From positions 1 to 10,743 of the forward strand of contig JASFKQ010000126.1 in assembly GCA_050118555.1 (NCBI GenBank): DNA of 10,743 nucleotides, read 5' to 3'. The notes beneath the pieces are model-generated. The model was not told the DNA's origin, made no database searches, and saw only the letters and a list, made by a program, of their open reading frames with translations. Position 1 is the stretch's first letter; each line of letters starts with the position of its first letter. The translations under genes and the position numbers were made by a program. This document shows positions 1-7,359 of this stretch, piece by piece. Origin of the DNA: CALKKN01 sp050118555. Lineage in GTDB: Bacteria > Pseudomonadota > Gammaproteobacteria > Xanthomonadales > SZUA-36.

Positions 1-1
1 C

Positions 2-781
2 TTAGCCGAAGATCAGCCTGGCCTTGTCGCCGGTGCACACCTGCCGCGCGAGCGACAGGCAGTCGGTCCTTCGTTCTTCGATCCGTTCGCAAAGGCGACG
101 GTGCACCTCGGATTGCGGCAAGGTGTTGAGCAATTCCAGCTGAACCACAGTGTCGTGCCAGTGGCCAAGCGCCGACTGCAGCTCCTTGCAGGCATCCACC
201 GTCCTTTCGAGTTGATCGTCTTCCACCTTCGACGACAGGGCGGCTTCGGTGCGGTAACGCAGCTCCTTTATCGCGATGCGCAGTTTGTGCCAGGTCCGAT
301 CCGTGTCTTCGGACAGTGCGACTGCCCGCGCCCTGGCGGCGCGGTCGCGAGCGGTATGCAGATCGGGTCGGCCACCAACGGCCTTATTTCCGGTGCCCCT
401 GCCCCGTTCCAGGTATTCCTTCCACTCGGCCAACAGCCGCCGCCATTGTGCGGAGCGCACCAGATGAACCGCATTTTGGCGGGCGGATCGCACCGCTCCG
501 CGGTTCAGACGCTCGAACTCGCGCAGTTCGGCCGGCGTTAGCAGGTCGGCCGCCGCAAGAAGGAAAACGTCCCAGTCACGCGCCGGGTTGGTCTGTGCGG
601 CAAAACCTCCCCAGATCCGTCGGAAACGTCGTGCGCGGCGGCCCGAACGGCCCTTGAGGAGACTTCGCATGCGGCGGATGCAAACCCGTAGATTGTAGAG
701 CTGTGCCGGATCGTAGCCGCCGGCCAGGTCCCGCACCGCCTCTTCCAGCGCCGCGGTAATTTTGATCAATGCGCCGCGCAT
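2..781 (-). CDS. CHAD-domain protein (polyphosphate-binding type)
   Basis: The product is 259 aa and has the two-halved helical CHAD architecture. The first half has LRVCIRRMRSLL at residues 31-42 and ARDWDVFLL at 67-75. The second half has WHKLRIAIKELRYRTEA at 164-180 and LQSALGHWHD at 201-210. CHAD domains are rich in conserved His, Arg and Lys and bind inorganic polyphosphate, often at polyphosphate granules; that role is known for the family and inferred here. The first-half motif normally has His where this protein has Asn30, while the second-half His165 is kept. There is no signal peptide or membrane segment, so it should be cytoplasmic. I chose the ATG at 781 because it has GGTGGG just upstream and begins close to the domain. 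The reading frame stays open to a TTG at 835, which would add 18 residues without CHAD character. The stop is at 2-4, so the gene is complete. It is divergent from nfeD. Confidence 0.88.
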   Translation of the reverse strand: MRGALIKITAALEEAVRDLAGGYDPAQLYNLRVCIRRMRSLLKGRSGRRARRFRRIWGGFAAQTNPARDWDVFLLAAADLLTPAELREFERLNRGAVRSARQNAVHLVRSAQWRRLLAEWKEYLERGRGTGNKAVGGRPDLHTARDRAARARAVALSEDTDRTWHKLRIAIKELRYRTEAALSSKVEDDQLERTVDACKELQSALGHWHDTVVQLELLNTLPQSEVHRRLCERIEERRTDCLSLARQVCTGDKARLIFG

Positions 782-912
782 TCCCACCGATTCGCGCCTG
801 ATTGCCGGGACATGGAACCATCTTGCTTGACACAAAACATGGCGAAAAGGCGGTTTGTCAATAACAATGCAGATATGGCAGTCTCAAGGGAAAACGCAAA
901 CCGGAGGCCGGC
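782..912. promoter_or_regulatory. Divergent intergenic region between the CHAD gene and nfeD
   Basis: This 131-nt region should hold the start signals for both divergent genes. It contains a consensus-like TTGACA on the plus strand at 827-832 and another on the minus strand at 861-856, facing each other. I could not find a convincing -10 box at the right distance from either, so these are only candidate -35 elements. The minus-strand candidate would place transcription start downstream of the TTG at 835, which favours the ATG at 781 for the CHAD gene. A strong GGAGG ribosome binding site at 903-907 precedes the GTG of nfeD. Confidence 0.35.
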
Positions 913-2373
913 GTGCACGTACTGAGCGACAAGAAGGTTGCCGTGTACCTGATTCTGCTCCTGCTGCTCTTGCTCTGGGGGCGGATGGTCTGGGCACAGG
1001 AAGAGGACGCCGGTGCGCCCGCGGAGACTGGCGGCCTGGCGCTGATGCTGGATGTCAACGGCCCGATCGGGCCGGCGACCCGGGATTTTGTCACGAGGTC
1101 CCTGGACATGGCCTCGGAAAGGGGCGCCAAGCTCGTGATTATCCGCATGGATACCCCTGGGGGGCTGGACGCCTCCACCCGCGACATCATCAAGGCCATC
1201 CTGAATTGCGATGTGCCTGTGGCGACCTGGGTTGCACCGGGGGGCGCCCGGGCGGCGAGCGCCGGCACTTACATCCTGCTGGCCAGCCACATTGCGGCCA
1301 TGAGCCCGGCGACAAACGTGGGCGCCGCGACGCCGGTGTCCATCATGGGCGGCACACCCGCCCCGGAAAAAAAGTCCTCCGGACACCAGGGGAAAGGCGA
1401 GGGGGAAGAGGGTGCCGATACGGAACACGAGGGGGAGGACGAGACCGCGAGCGCGCCGAGCGGCGACGCCATGACGCACAAGGTGGTGAATGATGCGATC
1501 GCCTATATCAGGGGGCTCGCGGAAAAACGTGGACGCAACGCCGACTGGGCAGAACAGGCGGTGCGAGACGCGGACAGCATCACGGCCGAGCGGGCGCTGG
1601 AACTGGGTGTCATCGATTTCATCGCCGCCAACACGGCCGAGCTTTTGGAACAGGCCGACGGCCGCGTAGTCGATGTCAACGGAATCGACGAGACGCTGCA
1701 TACCAGCGGTCTCGTCATCGAGCGTGTGGAGCCGGATTGGCGCAGCGAACTGCTGGGTGTGATCACCAGCCCGACCATCGCTTACATGCTGTTGCTGATC
1801 GGTGTCTATGGCCTGGTCCTCGAAGGCTACAACCCCGGCGCGGTGCTGCCCGGGGTGGTCGGGGCGATCTGCCTGCTGATGGCCCTCTACGCGTTCCAGA
1901 TGTTGCCGGTCAACTATGCCGGACTGGGGCTCATCGTGCTCGGCATCATCCTGATGATTGCGGAGATCATGGCGCCGAGTTTCGGCGCGCTGGGCTTCGG
2001 CGGAATCATCTCGATGGTTATCGGCTCCATCATATTGATGGACACCGACGTGCCGGGGTTCCAGGTGTCGAAGGCGCTCATCGGCGCCATCGCGACGGCC
2101 GGGTCGCTGGGATTGATGGCGATCGTCTGGATCGCCGTGCGCGCCCGGCAGCGCCCCGTGGTGTCGGGGCGCGAACAACTGATCGGCGCACACGGCGCCG
2201 CGTTGGAGGACTTCGACACCGAAGGGGAGGTGTTCGTGCACAGCGAGCGCTGGACGGCCCGCTCGGACCGGCCCGTTCACCGCAGCGAGGCCGTTGAAGT
2301 CACCGGTATCGAGGGACTCGTGCTGCGGGTGCGCCCGCTGACAACCACAGACGGAGAGAACAATGATGTTTGA
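913..2373 (+). CDS. nfeD: NfeD-family membrane serine protease (NfeD1b, ClpP-class)
   Basis: The 486-aa product has the full-length NfeD layout. A signal peptide or anchor lies at residues 8-28, with a Leu run and a WAQ-type cleavage site. A ClpP/crotonase-fold protease domain follows, then five hydrophobic segments (about 287-304, 309-328, 334-352, 358-376 and 386-408), then a C-terminal soluble NfeD (OB-fold) domain at about 415-476. The catalytic Ser-Lys dyad known from the archaeal homologue PH1510 matches Ser116 in RAASAGTY and Lys190 in HKVVNDAIAYI. Family members cleave the C-terminus of the partner stomatin and act in membrane quality control. Residues 146-186 form a Glu/Gly/Asp-rich insert between the two catalytic residues, longer than I expect for the family. 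GTG at 913 is chosen for its GGAGG at 903-907 and because it starts directly before the signal peptide. The 3' end overlaps the SPFH gene by 11 nt, implying translational coupling. Confidence 0.93.
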   Translation: MHVLSDKKVAVYLILLLLLLLWGRMVWAQEEDAGAPAETGGLALMLDVNGPIGPATRDFVTRSLDMASERGAKLVIIRMDTPGGLDASTRDIIKAILNCDVPVATWVAPGGARAASAGTYILLASHIAAMSPATNVGAATPVSIMGGTPAPEKKSSGHQGKGEGEEGADTEHEGEDETASAPSGDAMTHKVVNDAIAYIRGLAEKRGRNADWAEQAVRDADSITAERALELGVIDFIAANTAELLEQADGRVVDVNGIDETLHTSGLVIERVEPDWRSELLGVITSPTIAYMLLLIGVYGLVLEGYNPGAVLPGVVGAICLLMALYAFQMLPVNYAGLGLIVLGIILMIAEIMAPSFGALGFGGIISMVIGSIILMDTDVPGFQVSKALIGAIATAGSLGLMAIVWIAVRARQRPVVSGREQLIGAHGAALEDFDTEGEVFVHSERWTARSDRPVHRSEAVEVTGIEGLVLRVRPLTTTDGENNDV

Positions 2374-3109
2374 TTACCTTTTGGGAGTCATCGCTTTTGT
2401 ATTGCTGGCCATATTGATCAACGCGATCAAAATCCTCCGTGAGTACGAGCGCGGCGTGATATTCCAGCTCGGACGGTTCTGGAAAGTGAAGGGGCCGGGG
2501 CTGATCATCGTGATCCCGGTCGTCCAGCAGATGGTGCGGGTGGATCTGCGCGTGATCGTGATGGACGTGCCGACGCAGGACGTGATATCGCGCGATAACG
2601 TCTCGGTAAAGGTCAACGCGGTGGTGTATTTCCGCGTCATAGAACCGGAAAATGCGATCATCCAGGTCGAGAAGTACCTGGAGGCCGTCAGCCAGTTGGC
2701 ACAGACCACGTTGCGTTCCGTCCTGGGCCAGCATGACCTGGATGACATGCTCGCCGAACGCGACAAGCTCAACAAGGACATTCAGGCCATCCTCGACCGG
2801 CAGACCGACGCCTGGGGGATCAAGGTGGCCAATGTCGAAATCAAGCATGTGGATCTCGACGAAAGCATGATCCGTGCGATTGCCAAGCAGGCCGAAGCCG
2901 AGCGGACGCGGCGCGCCAAGGTGATCCATGCCACCGGCGAAAAGCAGGCGGCCAAGGAACTGGTGGAAGCGGCAAAGCAGCTGGCCGAGGCGCCCGCCGC
3001 CATTCAGCTGAGGTACCTGCAGACGCTGACCGAGATCGCCGCGGACAAGACCAACACGATCGTTTTTCCGCTGGACCTCATCGAGAAAGCGAAAAAAGCC
3101 CTTTCCTGA
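2363..3109 (+). CDS. SPFH/Band 7 stomatin-like protein (slipin)
   Basis: The 248-aa product has one N-terminal membrane segment at residues 4-22, followed by a Band 7 (SPFH) domain. Typical slipin landmarks are EYERGVIFQLGRF (28-40), the PGL turn, VPTQDVISRDNVSVKVNAVV and the ALDxR-type helix region AKQAEAERTRRAKVI. The C-terminal region is Ala/Glu/Lys-rich and likely coiled coil, ending in VFPLDLIEKAKKAL. Stomatins oligomerise into ring-like scaffolds on the inner membrane; bacterial slipins are the usual partner and substrate of a neighbouring NfeD protease, as here. Two adjacent ATG codons (2363 and 2366) are possible starts; GGAG at 2353-2356 suits either. The start lies inside the end of nfeD, so the two are almost certainly one operon. 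Length and motifs are intact. Confidence 0.94.
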   Translation: MMFDYLLGVIAFVLLAILINAIKILREYERGVIFQLGRFWKVKGPGLIIVIPVVQQMVRVDLRVIVMDVPTQDVISRDNVSVKVNAVVYFRVIEPENAIIQVEKYLEAVSQLAQTTLRSVLGQHDLDDMLAERDKLNKDIQAILDRQTDAWGIKVANVEIKHVDLDESMIRAIAKQAEAERTRRAKVIHATGEKQAAKELVEAAKQLAEAPAAIQLRYLQTLTEIAADKTNTIVFPLDLIEKAKKALS

Positions 3110-3146
3110 TACCCTTCCAGCGGTCGAAGGAGACCGGGAACAGCAA

Positions 3147-4238
3147 ATGGCGTTGTTCGAACCGCTTGAATTCAAATGCGGAGCGGTCATGAAGAATCGC
3201 TTCATGCTGGCGCCGCTGACGAATTTGCAGAGCAACGAAGACGGAACCCTTTCGGACGAGGAGTTTCGCTGGTTGATAATGCGTGCGAACGGCGGTTTTG
3301 GCCTGGTGATGACCTGCGCCGCGCACGTCCAGGCGGTGGGCAAGGGCTTCCCGGGACAGCTGGGCATATTCTCGGATCAGCACCTTGCGGGGCTGAGCCG
3401 CCTGGCCTACGAGATCCGGCAACTGGGCAGCCTCGCCATGATCCAGTTGCATCATGCCGGCTTGCGTGCCCGTCCCGACCTGATCGAAGGCACGCCGGTG
3501 GCCCCCTCGGATGATTCCGGGTCGGGCGCGCGCGGCTTGAGCGAGCGCGGAGTCGAACGGCTGGCCACGGACTTCATCGGCGCCGCCGAGCGCGCCGATC
3601 GAGCCGGCTTCGACGGCGTGGAATTGCACGCGGCCCACAACTACGTGCTTTGCCAATTCCTCAGCGCCGGGACCAACCGCCGTAAGGACCGCTACGGCGG
3701 CAGCCTGGAGAACCGCTGTCGCTTGCTGTTCGACATTCTCGAAGGTATTCGCGCCCGCTGCCGCAAGGGATTCCTGGTGAGTGTCCGGATGTCACCGGAG
3801 CGTTTTGGAATGACCCTGGCGGAAACACCGGAAATCGCGACCCGGCTGATTTCCTCGGGCCTGATCGATCTGCTGCACGTGTCGCTGTGGGACACCTTCA
3901 AGGAACCGGAGGAAGAAGCCTTCCGCAACCGCAGCCTGCTGTCGTATTTCACGGAGTTGGACCGGGGTCCCGTCCGTCTCGCGGCCGCCGGCAAGCTTCG
4001 TTCGGCCGTGACGGCTCGCCAGGCATTGGAGGCCGGCGTCGATATCGCGGCCATCGGGCGAGCGGCGATCCTGCACCATGATTTTCCGGAACGTTGTCGG
4101 GAAAACCCGGAATTTGAGCCGGAACCGCTGCCGGTCACTCCCGAATACCTGCGCTCCGAGGGTGTGTCGAACCCCTTCGTAGAGTACCTGCGCAACTGGG
4201 AAGGATTCGTTACGGCCGCGTCTGGCCGTAAATCATGA
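3147..4238 (+). CDS. Old Yellow Enzyme-family NAD(P)H:flavin oxidoreductase
   Basis: The 363-aa product is a single TIM-barrel flavoprotein that should bind FMN and reduce activated C=C bonds such as enones with NAD(P)H. Seen in sequence: MLAPLTN at 20-26, MIQLHHAG at 98-105, the substrate-anion-binding pair in VELHAAHNYVL (His161, His164), KDRYGGSLENR at 180-190, VSVRMSP with FMN-contacting Arg214, and the phosphate-binding strands LAAAGKL and IAAIGRAAI near 278-308. Position 25 is Thr, as in classical OYEs, rather than the Cys found in YqjM-like enzymes. It lacks the C-terminal FAD/NAD half of 2,4-dienoyl-CoA reductase, so it is the short form. The physiological substrate cannot be read from sequence. 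It follows the slipin gene by 37 nt with no terminator, so it may be cotranscribed. The AAGGAGA at 3127-3133 is rather far from the ATG. Its last 29 nt overlap the convergent GNAT gene. Confidence 0.92.
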   Translation: MALFEPLEFKCGAVMKNRFMLAPLTNLQSNEDGTLSDEEFRWLIMRANGGFGLVMTCAAHVQAVGKGFPGQLGIFSDQHLAGLSRLAYEIRQLGSLAMIQLHHAGLRARPDLIEGTPVAPSDDSGSGARGLSERGVERLATDFIGAAERADRAGFDGVELHAAHNYVLCQFLSAGTNRRKDRYGGSLENRCRLLFDILEGIRARCRKGFLVSVRMSPERFGMTLAETPEIATRLISSGLIDLLHVSLWDTFKEPEEEAFRNRSLLSYFTELDRGPVRLAAAGKLRSAVTARQALEAGVDIAAIGRAAILHHDFPERCRENPEFEPEPLPVTPEYLRSEGVSNPFVEYLRNWEGFVTAASGRKS

Positions 4239-4722
4239 TCGGCTCTTCGGTGAGGCCCGGAATGCCGCGGCGGGTATCGATGAGGATGGAGCCAATCTTT
4301 GTCGCCACGCCCACGCTGGCTTCGTTGCCCTCCATGATCACGTGGATCACCTCGGTCCAGCCCAGGGTGTTGAAGGCGTAATCGAGTGATGCGCGCGCGG
4401 CCTCGGTGGCGTATCCGCAGCGCAGGTGATCCGGTGAGATCGTCCAGCCAACTTCGTTGCCCGGCCAGCCCTCCGGCCGCCAGGGCCCGACACGTCCGAC
4501 CCATTCGCCCGTGGTCTTGAGTTCGACCGAGAACATGCCGAAGCCGCGGATCGACCAGTGCCCGATCACCATGGCCATGCTGCGCCACGCCTCGGCGCGG
4601 TTCATCGGCTTCACGCCGAGATAGCGCACCGTGTGCTCGTCCGCCATGGCCCTGGCCCAGGGCTCGAAGTCGCGCACCGGATCCACCGGCCGCAGAATCA
4701 GCCGTTCCGTCTCGATCCTCAT
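4210..4722 (-). CDS. GNAT-family N-acetyltransferase (RimJ/RimL-like)
   Basis: The 170-aa product begins with IETERLILRP, the hallmark opening of RimJ/RimL-type acetyltransferases. It continues with a core strand NEVGWTISPDH and the acetyl-CoA-binding motif LRCGYATEAARASLDYAF, where the pyrophosphate loop normally reads R/QxxGxG/A. It ends in IHVIMEGNEASVGVATKIG, the usual Asn-Ala-Ser segment of motif B. Such enzymes transfer acetyl from acetyl-CoA to protein N-termini or to small amines; the substrate here is unknown. I chose the ATG at 4722 because the domain starts immediately there. The frame is open upstream to 4899, but that extension is low-similarity and crosses a repeat region. Its 3' end overlaps the convergent flavin oxidoreductase gene by 29 nt. 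No strong ribosome binding site is visible. Confidence 0.88.
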   Translation of the reverse strand: MRIETERLILRPVDPVRDFEPWARAMADEHTVRYLGVKPMNRAEAWRSMAMVIGHWSIRGFGMFSVELKTTGEWVGRVGPWRPEGWPGNEVGWTISPDHLRCGYATEAARASLDYAFNTLGWTEVIHVIMEGNEASVGVATKIGSILIDTRRGIPGLTEEPIMIYGQTRP

Positions 4723-4777
4723 CCGCCGATGATACCCCGTAGTGAGCAGCGCTGGGGGCGCGACTGAAAATAGGATT

Positions 4778-4950
4778 TTCCGCCGAGAACGCTGACGACG
4801 CGGAATTGAAAAGAGCAGCAAGTATTCGAGGTGCCACGTTTGAGGCGTCCCGGGTTCGGGGCTGTACGGTACAAAAACTCCACACCGAACGAAATGCACC
4901 CAAGCGAATACCGTACAAAATATTCAGCGTATTCAGCGTCCTCCGCGGAA
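4778..4950. repeat. Inverted pair of 9-nt tandem repeats (GAnnACGCn units)
   Basis: In the 260-nt gap between the GNAT and fumarase genes, 4778-4795 (TTCCGCCGAGAACGCTGA) recurs as its reverse complement at 4933-4950 with 16 of 18 matches. Each copy is built of abutting 9-nt units. On the plus strand these are GAGAACGCT and GACGACGCG (4785-4802). On the minus strand they are GAGGACGCT and GAATACGCT (4943-4926). A second, unrelated inverted pair, GTACGGTA at 4864-4871 and TACCGTAC at 4909-4916, lies inside. The arrangement could be two independently inserted repeats or the ends of a small non-coding element. No ORF is supported inside. Confidence 0.55.
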
Positions 4951-4982
4951 CATATATTTCTCAGGACCGGAGTCGTTCTGCG

Positions 4983-6506
4983 TCAGGCGACTTTTACGGG
5001 GATCTTGCCGATGCGGGCCTGCCATTCGGCGGGACCGGTCTGGTGCACGGAGTTACCCTCGGCGTCTACCGCCACCGTGACCGGCATGTCTTCCACCTCG
5101 AATTCACGGATCGCTTCCATGCCCAGTTCCTCGAAGGCGACCATGCGCGCGCCCTTGATGGCCTTGGAGACCAGATAGGCTGCGCCGCCGACCGCCATCA
5201 GGTAGGCCGCTTTGTGGCGCCGGATCGAGTCGATCGCGACGGGCCCGCGCTCGGCCTTGCCCACCATACCGATCAAGCCCGTACGCTCGAGCATCATGTC
5301 GGTGAACTTGTCCATGCGGGTCGACGTGGTGGGGCCGGCGGGACCAACCACCTCGTCGCGCACCGGGTCGACCGGCCCGACGTAGTAGATCACGCGGTTG
5401 GTGAAGTCCACGCCTTCGGGCAGGGGCTCGCCGCGCTCGAACAGTTCGGCGATGCGTTTGTGGGCCGCGTCACGGCCGGTCAGCATTTTGCCGGAGAGCA
5501 GCAGTCGCTCGCCGGGCTTCCATTGCGCGACTTCCTCCCGGGTCAGCGTGTCCAGATTCACGCGTCGGGTATCGTCCGATACGGTCCAGGTCACGTTCGG
5601 CCAGTCCTCCAGGCTCGGCGGGTCCAGCCGCGCCGGGCCGCTGCCGTCCAGCACGAAATGCACGTGGCGGGTCGCGGCGCAGTTCGGGATCATCGCCACC
5701 GGCAACGAGGCCGCATGGGTTGGGTAGTCGCGGATTTTCACGTCCAGCACGGTGGTCAGCCCGCCCAGGCCCTGCGCGCCGATGCCCAGCGCGTTGACCT
5801 TCTCGAACAACTCCAGGCGCAGTTCCTCGATGCGGTTGGAGGCGCCGCGTCGTTTCAATTCCTGGATGTCGATATGGTCCATCAGCGATTCCTTGGCCAG
5901 CAGCATGGCTTTCTCGGCGGTGCCGCCGATGCCGATGCCGAGGATGCCCGGCGGGCACCAGCCCGCGCCCATTTTCGGCACCGTTTCCAGCACCCAGTCG
6001 ACGATGGAATCGCTGGGGTTCAGCATTGCGAACTTGGATTTGTTCTCCGAACCGCCGCCCTTGGCCGCCAGTCGCACATCGATCGTATCGCCGGCAACCA
6101 GTTCGACGTGGACCACCGCAGGCGTGTTGTCCCGAGTGTTGCCGCGCTTGCCGGCCGGGTCGGCCAGCACCGAGGCGCGCAGGGTATTTTCCGGGTCCGT
6201 ATAGGCGCGGTGAACGCCCTCGTCCACCAGTTCCTGCAGGCTCCGTTCGCTGTCGATCCGCGTGTTTTGGCCGATCTTCAGGAAAACGACACCAATCCCG
6301 GTGTCCTGGCAGATCGGCCGGCGGCCCTCCGCGGCCATGCGTGAGTTGACCAGGATCTGCGCCATGGCGTCGCGCGCCGCGGGGGATTCCTCGCGCTCGT
6401 AGGCCTCGGCCAGCGCGTTGATGTAATCCGGCGGGTGGTAGCAGGAGATGTACTGAAAGCCGTCGGCAATGCTCTGGATGAAGTCTTGTTCGCGGATGGT
6501 GTTCAT
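4983..6506 (-). CDS. fumA: Class I [4Fe-4S] fumarate hydratase
   Basis: This 507-aa enzyme interconverts fumarate and L-malate in the TCA cycle. It is the oxygen-sensitive iron-sulfur type, unrelated to class II FumC. The N-terminal alpha domain carries RRPICQDTGIGVVFLK, then KGGGSENKSKFAMLNP, then GWCPPGILGIGIGGTAEKAM. The C-terminal beta domain carries GPAGPTTSTRMDKF and MVGKAERGP. The three cluster ligands are Cys66, Cys184 and Cys276 (in PNCAATRHVHF). The fused alpha-beta form at this length matches the Pseudomonas-type enzyme. The start ATG at 6506 is supported by AGGGTG about 7 nt upstream, and the domain begins right after it. TACAAT on the minus strand at 6547-6542 is a possible -10 box without a good -35. 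The symbol follows common usage for class I fumarases; fumB-type paralogues cannot be excluded. Confidence 0.96.
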   Translation of the reverse strand: MNTIREQDFIQSIADGFQYISCYHPPDYINALAEAYEREESPAARDAMAQILVNSRMAAEGRRPICQDTGIGVVFLKIGQNTRIDSERSLQELVDEGVHRAYTDPENTLRASVLADPAGKRGNTRDNTPAVVHVELVAGDTIDVRLAAKGGGSENKSKFAMLNPSDSIVDWVLETVPKMGAGWCPPGILGIGIGGTAEKAMLLAKESLMDHIDIQELKRRGASNRIEELRLELFEKVNALGIGAQGLGGLTTVLDVKIRDYPTHAASLPVAMIPNCAATRHVHFVLDGSGPARLDPPSLEDWPNVTWTVSDDTRRVNLDTLTREEVAQWKPGERLLLSGKMLTGRDAAHKRIAELFERGEPLPEGVDFTNRVIYYVGPVDPVRDEVVGPAGPTTSTRMDKFTDMMLERTGLIGMVGKAERGPVAIDSIRRHKAAYLMAVGGAAYLVSKAIKGARMVAFEELGMEAIREFEVEDMPVTVAVDAEGNSVHQTGPAEWQARIGKIPVKVA

Positions 6507-6586
6507 GGCGGCACCCTGTCCGTACAGTTTTGCAGGCCACCATTGTATCGCTCTGCGCCGACCGGTGGTGTGATCTACGTCGCCAT

Positions 6587-6620
6587 AAAAAAAGGCCGCC
6601 GGAACATCCGGCGGCCTTTT
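6587..6620 (-). terminator. Rho-independent terminator of the fasciclin gene
   Basis: A perfect 9-bp GC stem (GGCCGCCGG at 6594-6602 with CCGGCGGCC at 6608-6616) closes a 5-nt loop. Read on the minus strand it is followed by seven T residues, the classic intrinsic terminator layout. It starts about 30 nt past the stop of the fasciclin gene. On the plus strand it has only four T residues. It also insulates the downstream fumarase gene from fasciclin transcription. Confidence 0.92.
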
Positions 6621-6648
6621 GCGCAGTGAGATTACGTGATCGGCAACC

Positions 6649-7248
6649 TTAGAACGGCAGCAACACCGCGTTGATCACGTGGATCATGCCGTCGGCCAGA
6701 CGGAGGTCGGTCTGCACGAAGCCAGCGCTTGAACCGATCGCGTCGACAGACCCGTCCTGAACGGTGATCGTATTGCCGTCCAGCATCTCGACCTGGCTAG
6801 CGCGCGTGACGCTGCGAGAGTTCCGCACGCCTTCGGTCAGGTGGTAATCAAGCACTTCACGAATGCCGGGGACTGTCAGTTCGGCAACCAACACGCCTAC
6901 GGCTTCGTCTTCAATCGAGCCGTTCATGTTGTCGTCAGACAGCGGGCCACCCAATGCTTCGGCCACGTCGATGAATGCCTGATCGATCGGGGCAAAGACC
7001 GTGTAGTCATCGGTGCCCAGCGGATTGCCAATGTATCCCGTAGCCACGACGGCCTTTACCAGGATGTCGAAATCATTGGGGTTGTCGTCGTAGTCTGTCA
7101 AGCCGCCGGACAGGCCGACAGCGGTTCCGACGATGGTGGCATCCAACTTGTTAGCCCAATCCGGCCGGTCAGCGGCAGCCGGGCCGGCAGCGGTCAGAAG
7201 GCCGATGGCGGCCAGGGTGGGAAGCGTGCTTGAAAAAATCTTGTTCAT
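6649..7248 (-). CDS. Secreted fasciclin (FAS1) domain protein
   Basis: The 199-aa product has a signal peptide (residues 1 to about 26, with an AxA site in AGPAAADRPDW) and then one FAS1 domain of about 150 residues. The domain landmarks are the H1 box DYTVFAPIDQAF (81-92), the YH motif in LDYHLTEG (133-140) and the H2 box DLRLADGMIHVINAVLLPF (181-199). A short Asp/Asn-rich stretch, DYDDNPNDFD, lies at 52-61 and another, SDDNMNGSIEDE, at 104-115. FAS1 domains mediate adhesion or extracellular binding; the specific role here is unknown. ATG at 7248 is chosen because GGAG lies 8 nt upstream and the signal peptide begins there. The frame stays open upstream to 7359, which would run through the promoter. 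It is a single-gene transcript by appearance: promoter at 7331-7359 and terminator at 6587-6620. Confidence 0.93.
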   Translation of the reverse strand: MNKIFSSTLPTLAAIGLLTAAGPAAADRPDWANKLDATIVGTAVGLSGGLTDYDDNPNDFDILVKAVVATGYIGNPLGTDDYTVFAPIDQAFIDVAEALGGPLSDDNMNGSIEDEAVGVLVAELTVPGIREVLDYHLTEGVRNSRSVTRASQVEMLDGNTITVQDGSVDAIGSSAGFVQTDLRLADGMIHVINAVLLPF

Positions 7249-7330
7249 GATGGTCTCCAGTAGGTTTTGGCTCAAAAATGTTGGTCTCGATTTGCGGCGG
7301 TCAGCCAAGGTAACAACCAACGTTGCGCTA

Positions 7331-7359
7331 TTTGTACAGACATTGTACAGGTATGTCAA
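7331..7359 (-). promoter_or_regulatory. Sigma-70-type promoter of the fasciclin gene
   Basis: Read on the minus strand, a perfect -35 box TTGACA (7359-7354) is followed after exactly 17 nt by TACAAA (7336-7331), a 4-of-6 match to the -10 consensus. Transcription would begin near 7324, leaving a leader of about 75 nt before the ATG at 7248. TGTACA boxes overlap the -10 element and the spacer, so the promoter is probably controlled. Confidence 0.7.

Noticed and set aside
766..2280. Long minus-strand open frame (504 codons) opposite nfeD
   Set aside because: It is the antisense shadow of a confidently identified NfeD gene in GC-rich DNA; its translation is a His/Asp/Arg/Gly-rich string with no domain pattern.
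913..3109. NfeD-stomatin pair as a novel system
   Set aside because: The overlap and pairing are the common, well-described arrangement of membrane protease and stomatin partner in bacteria and archaea.
2300..3367. Minus-strand open frame of 355 codons across the slipin gene
   Set aside because: It is a shadow of the slipin and oxidoreductase genes with low-complexity His/Asp/Leu composition.
4806..6344. Long plus-strand open frame (512 codons) opposite the fumarase gene
   Set aside because: It is antisense to a complete class I fumarase with all three cluster cysteines; its translation is His/Gln/Arg/Gly-rich and lacks recognisable motifs.
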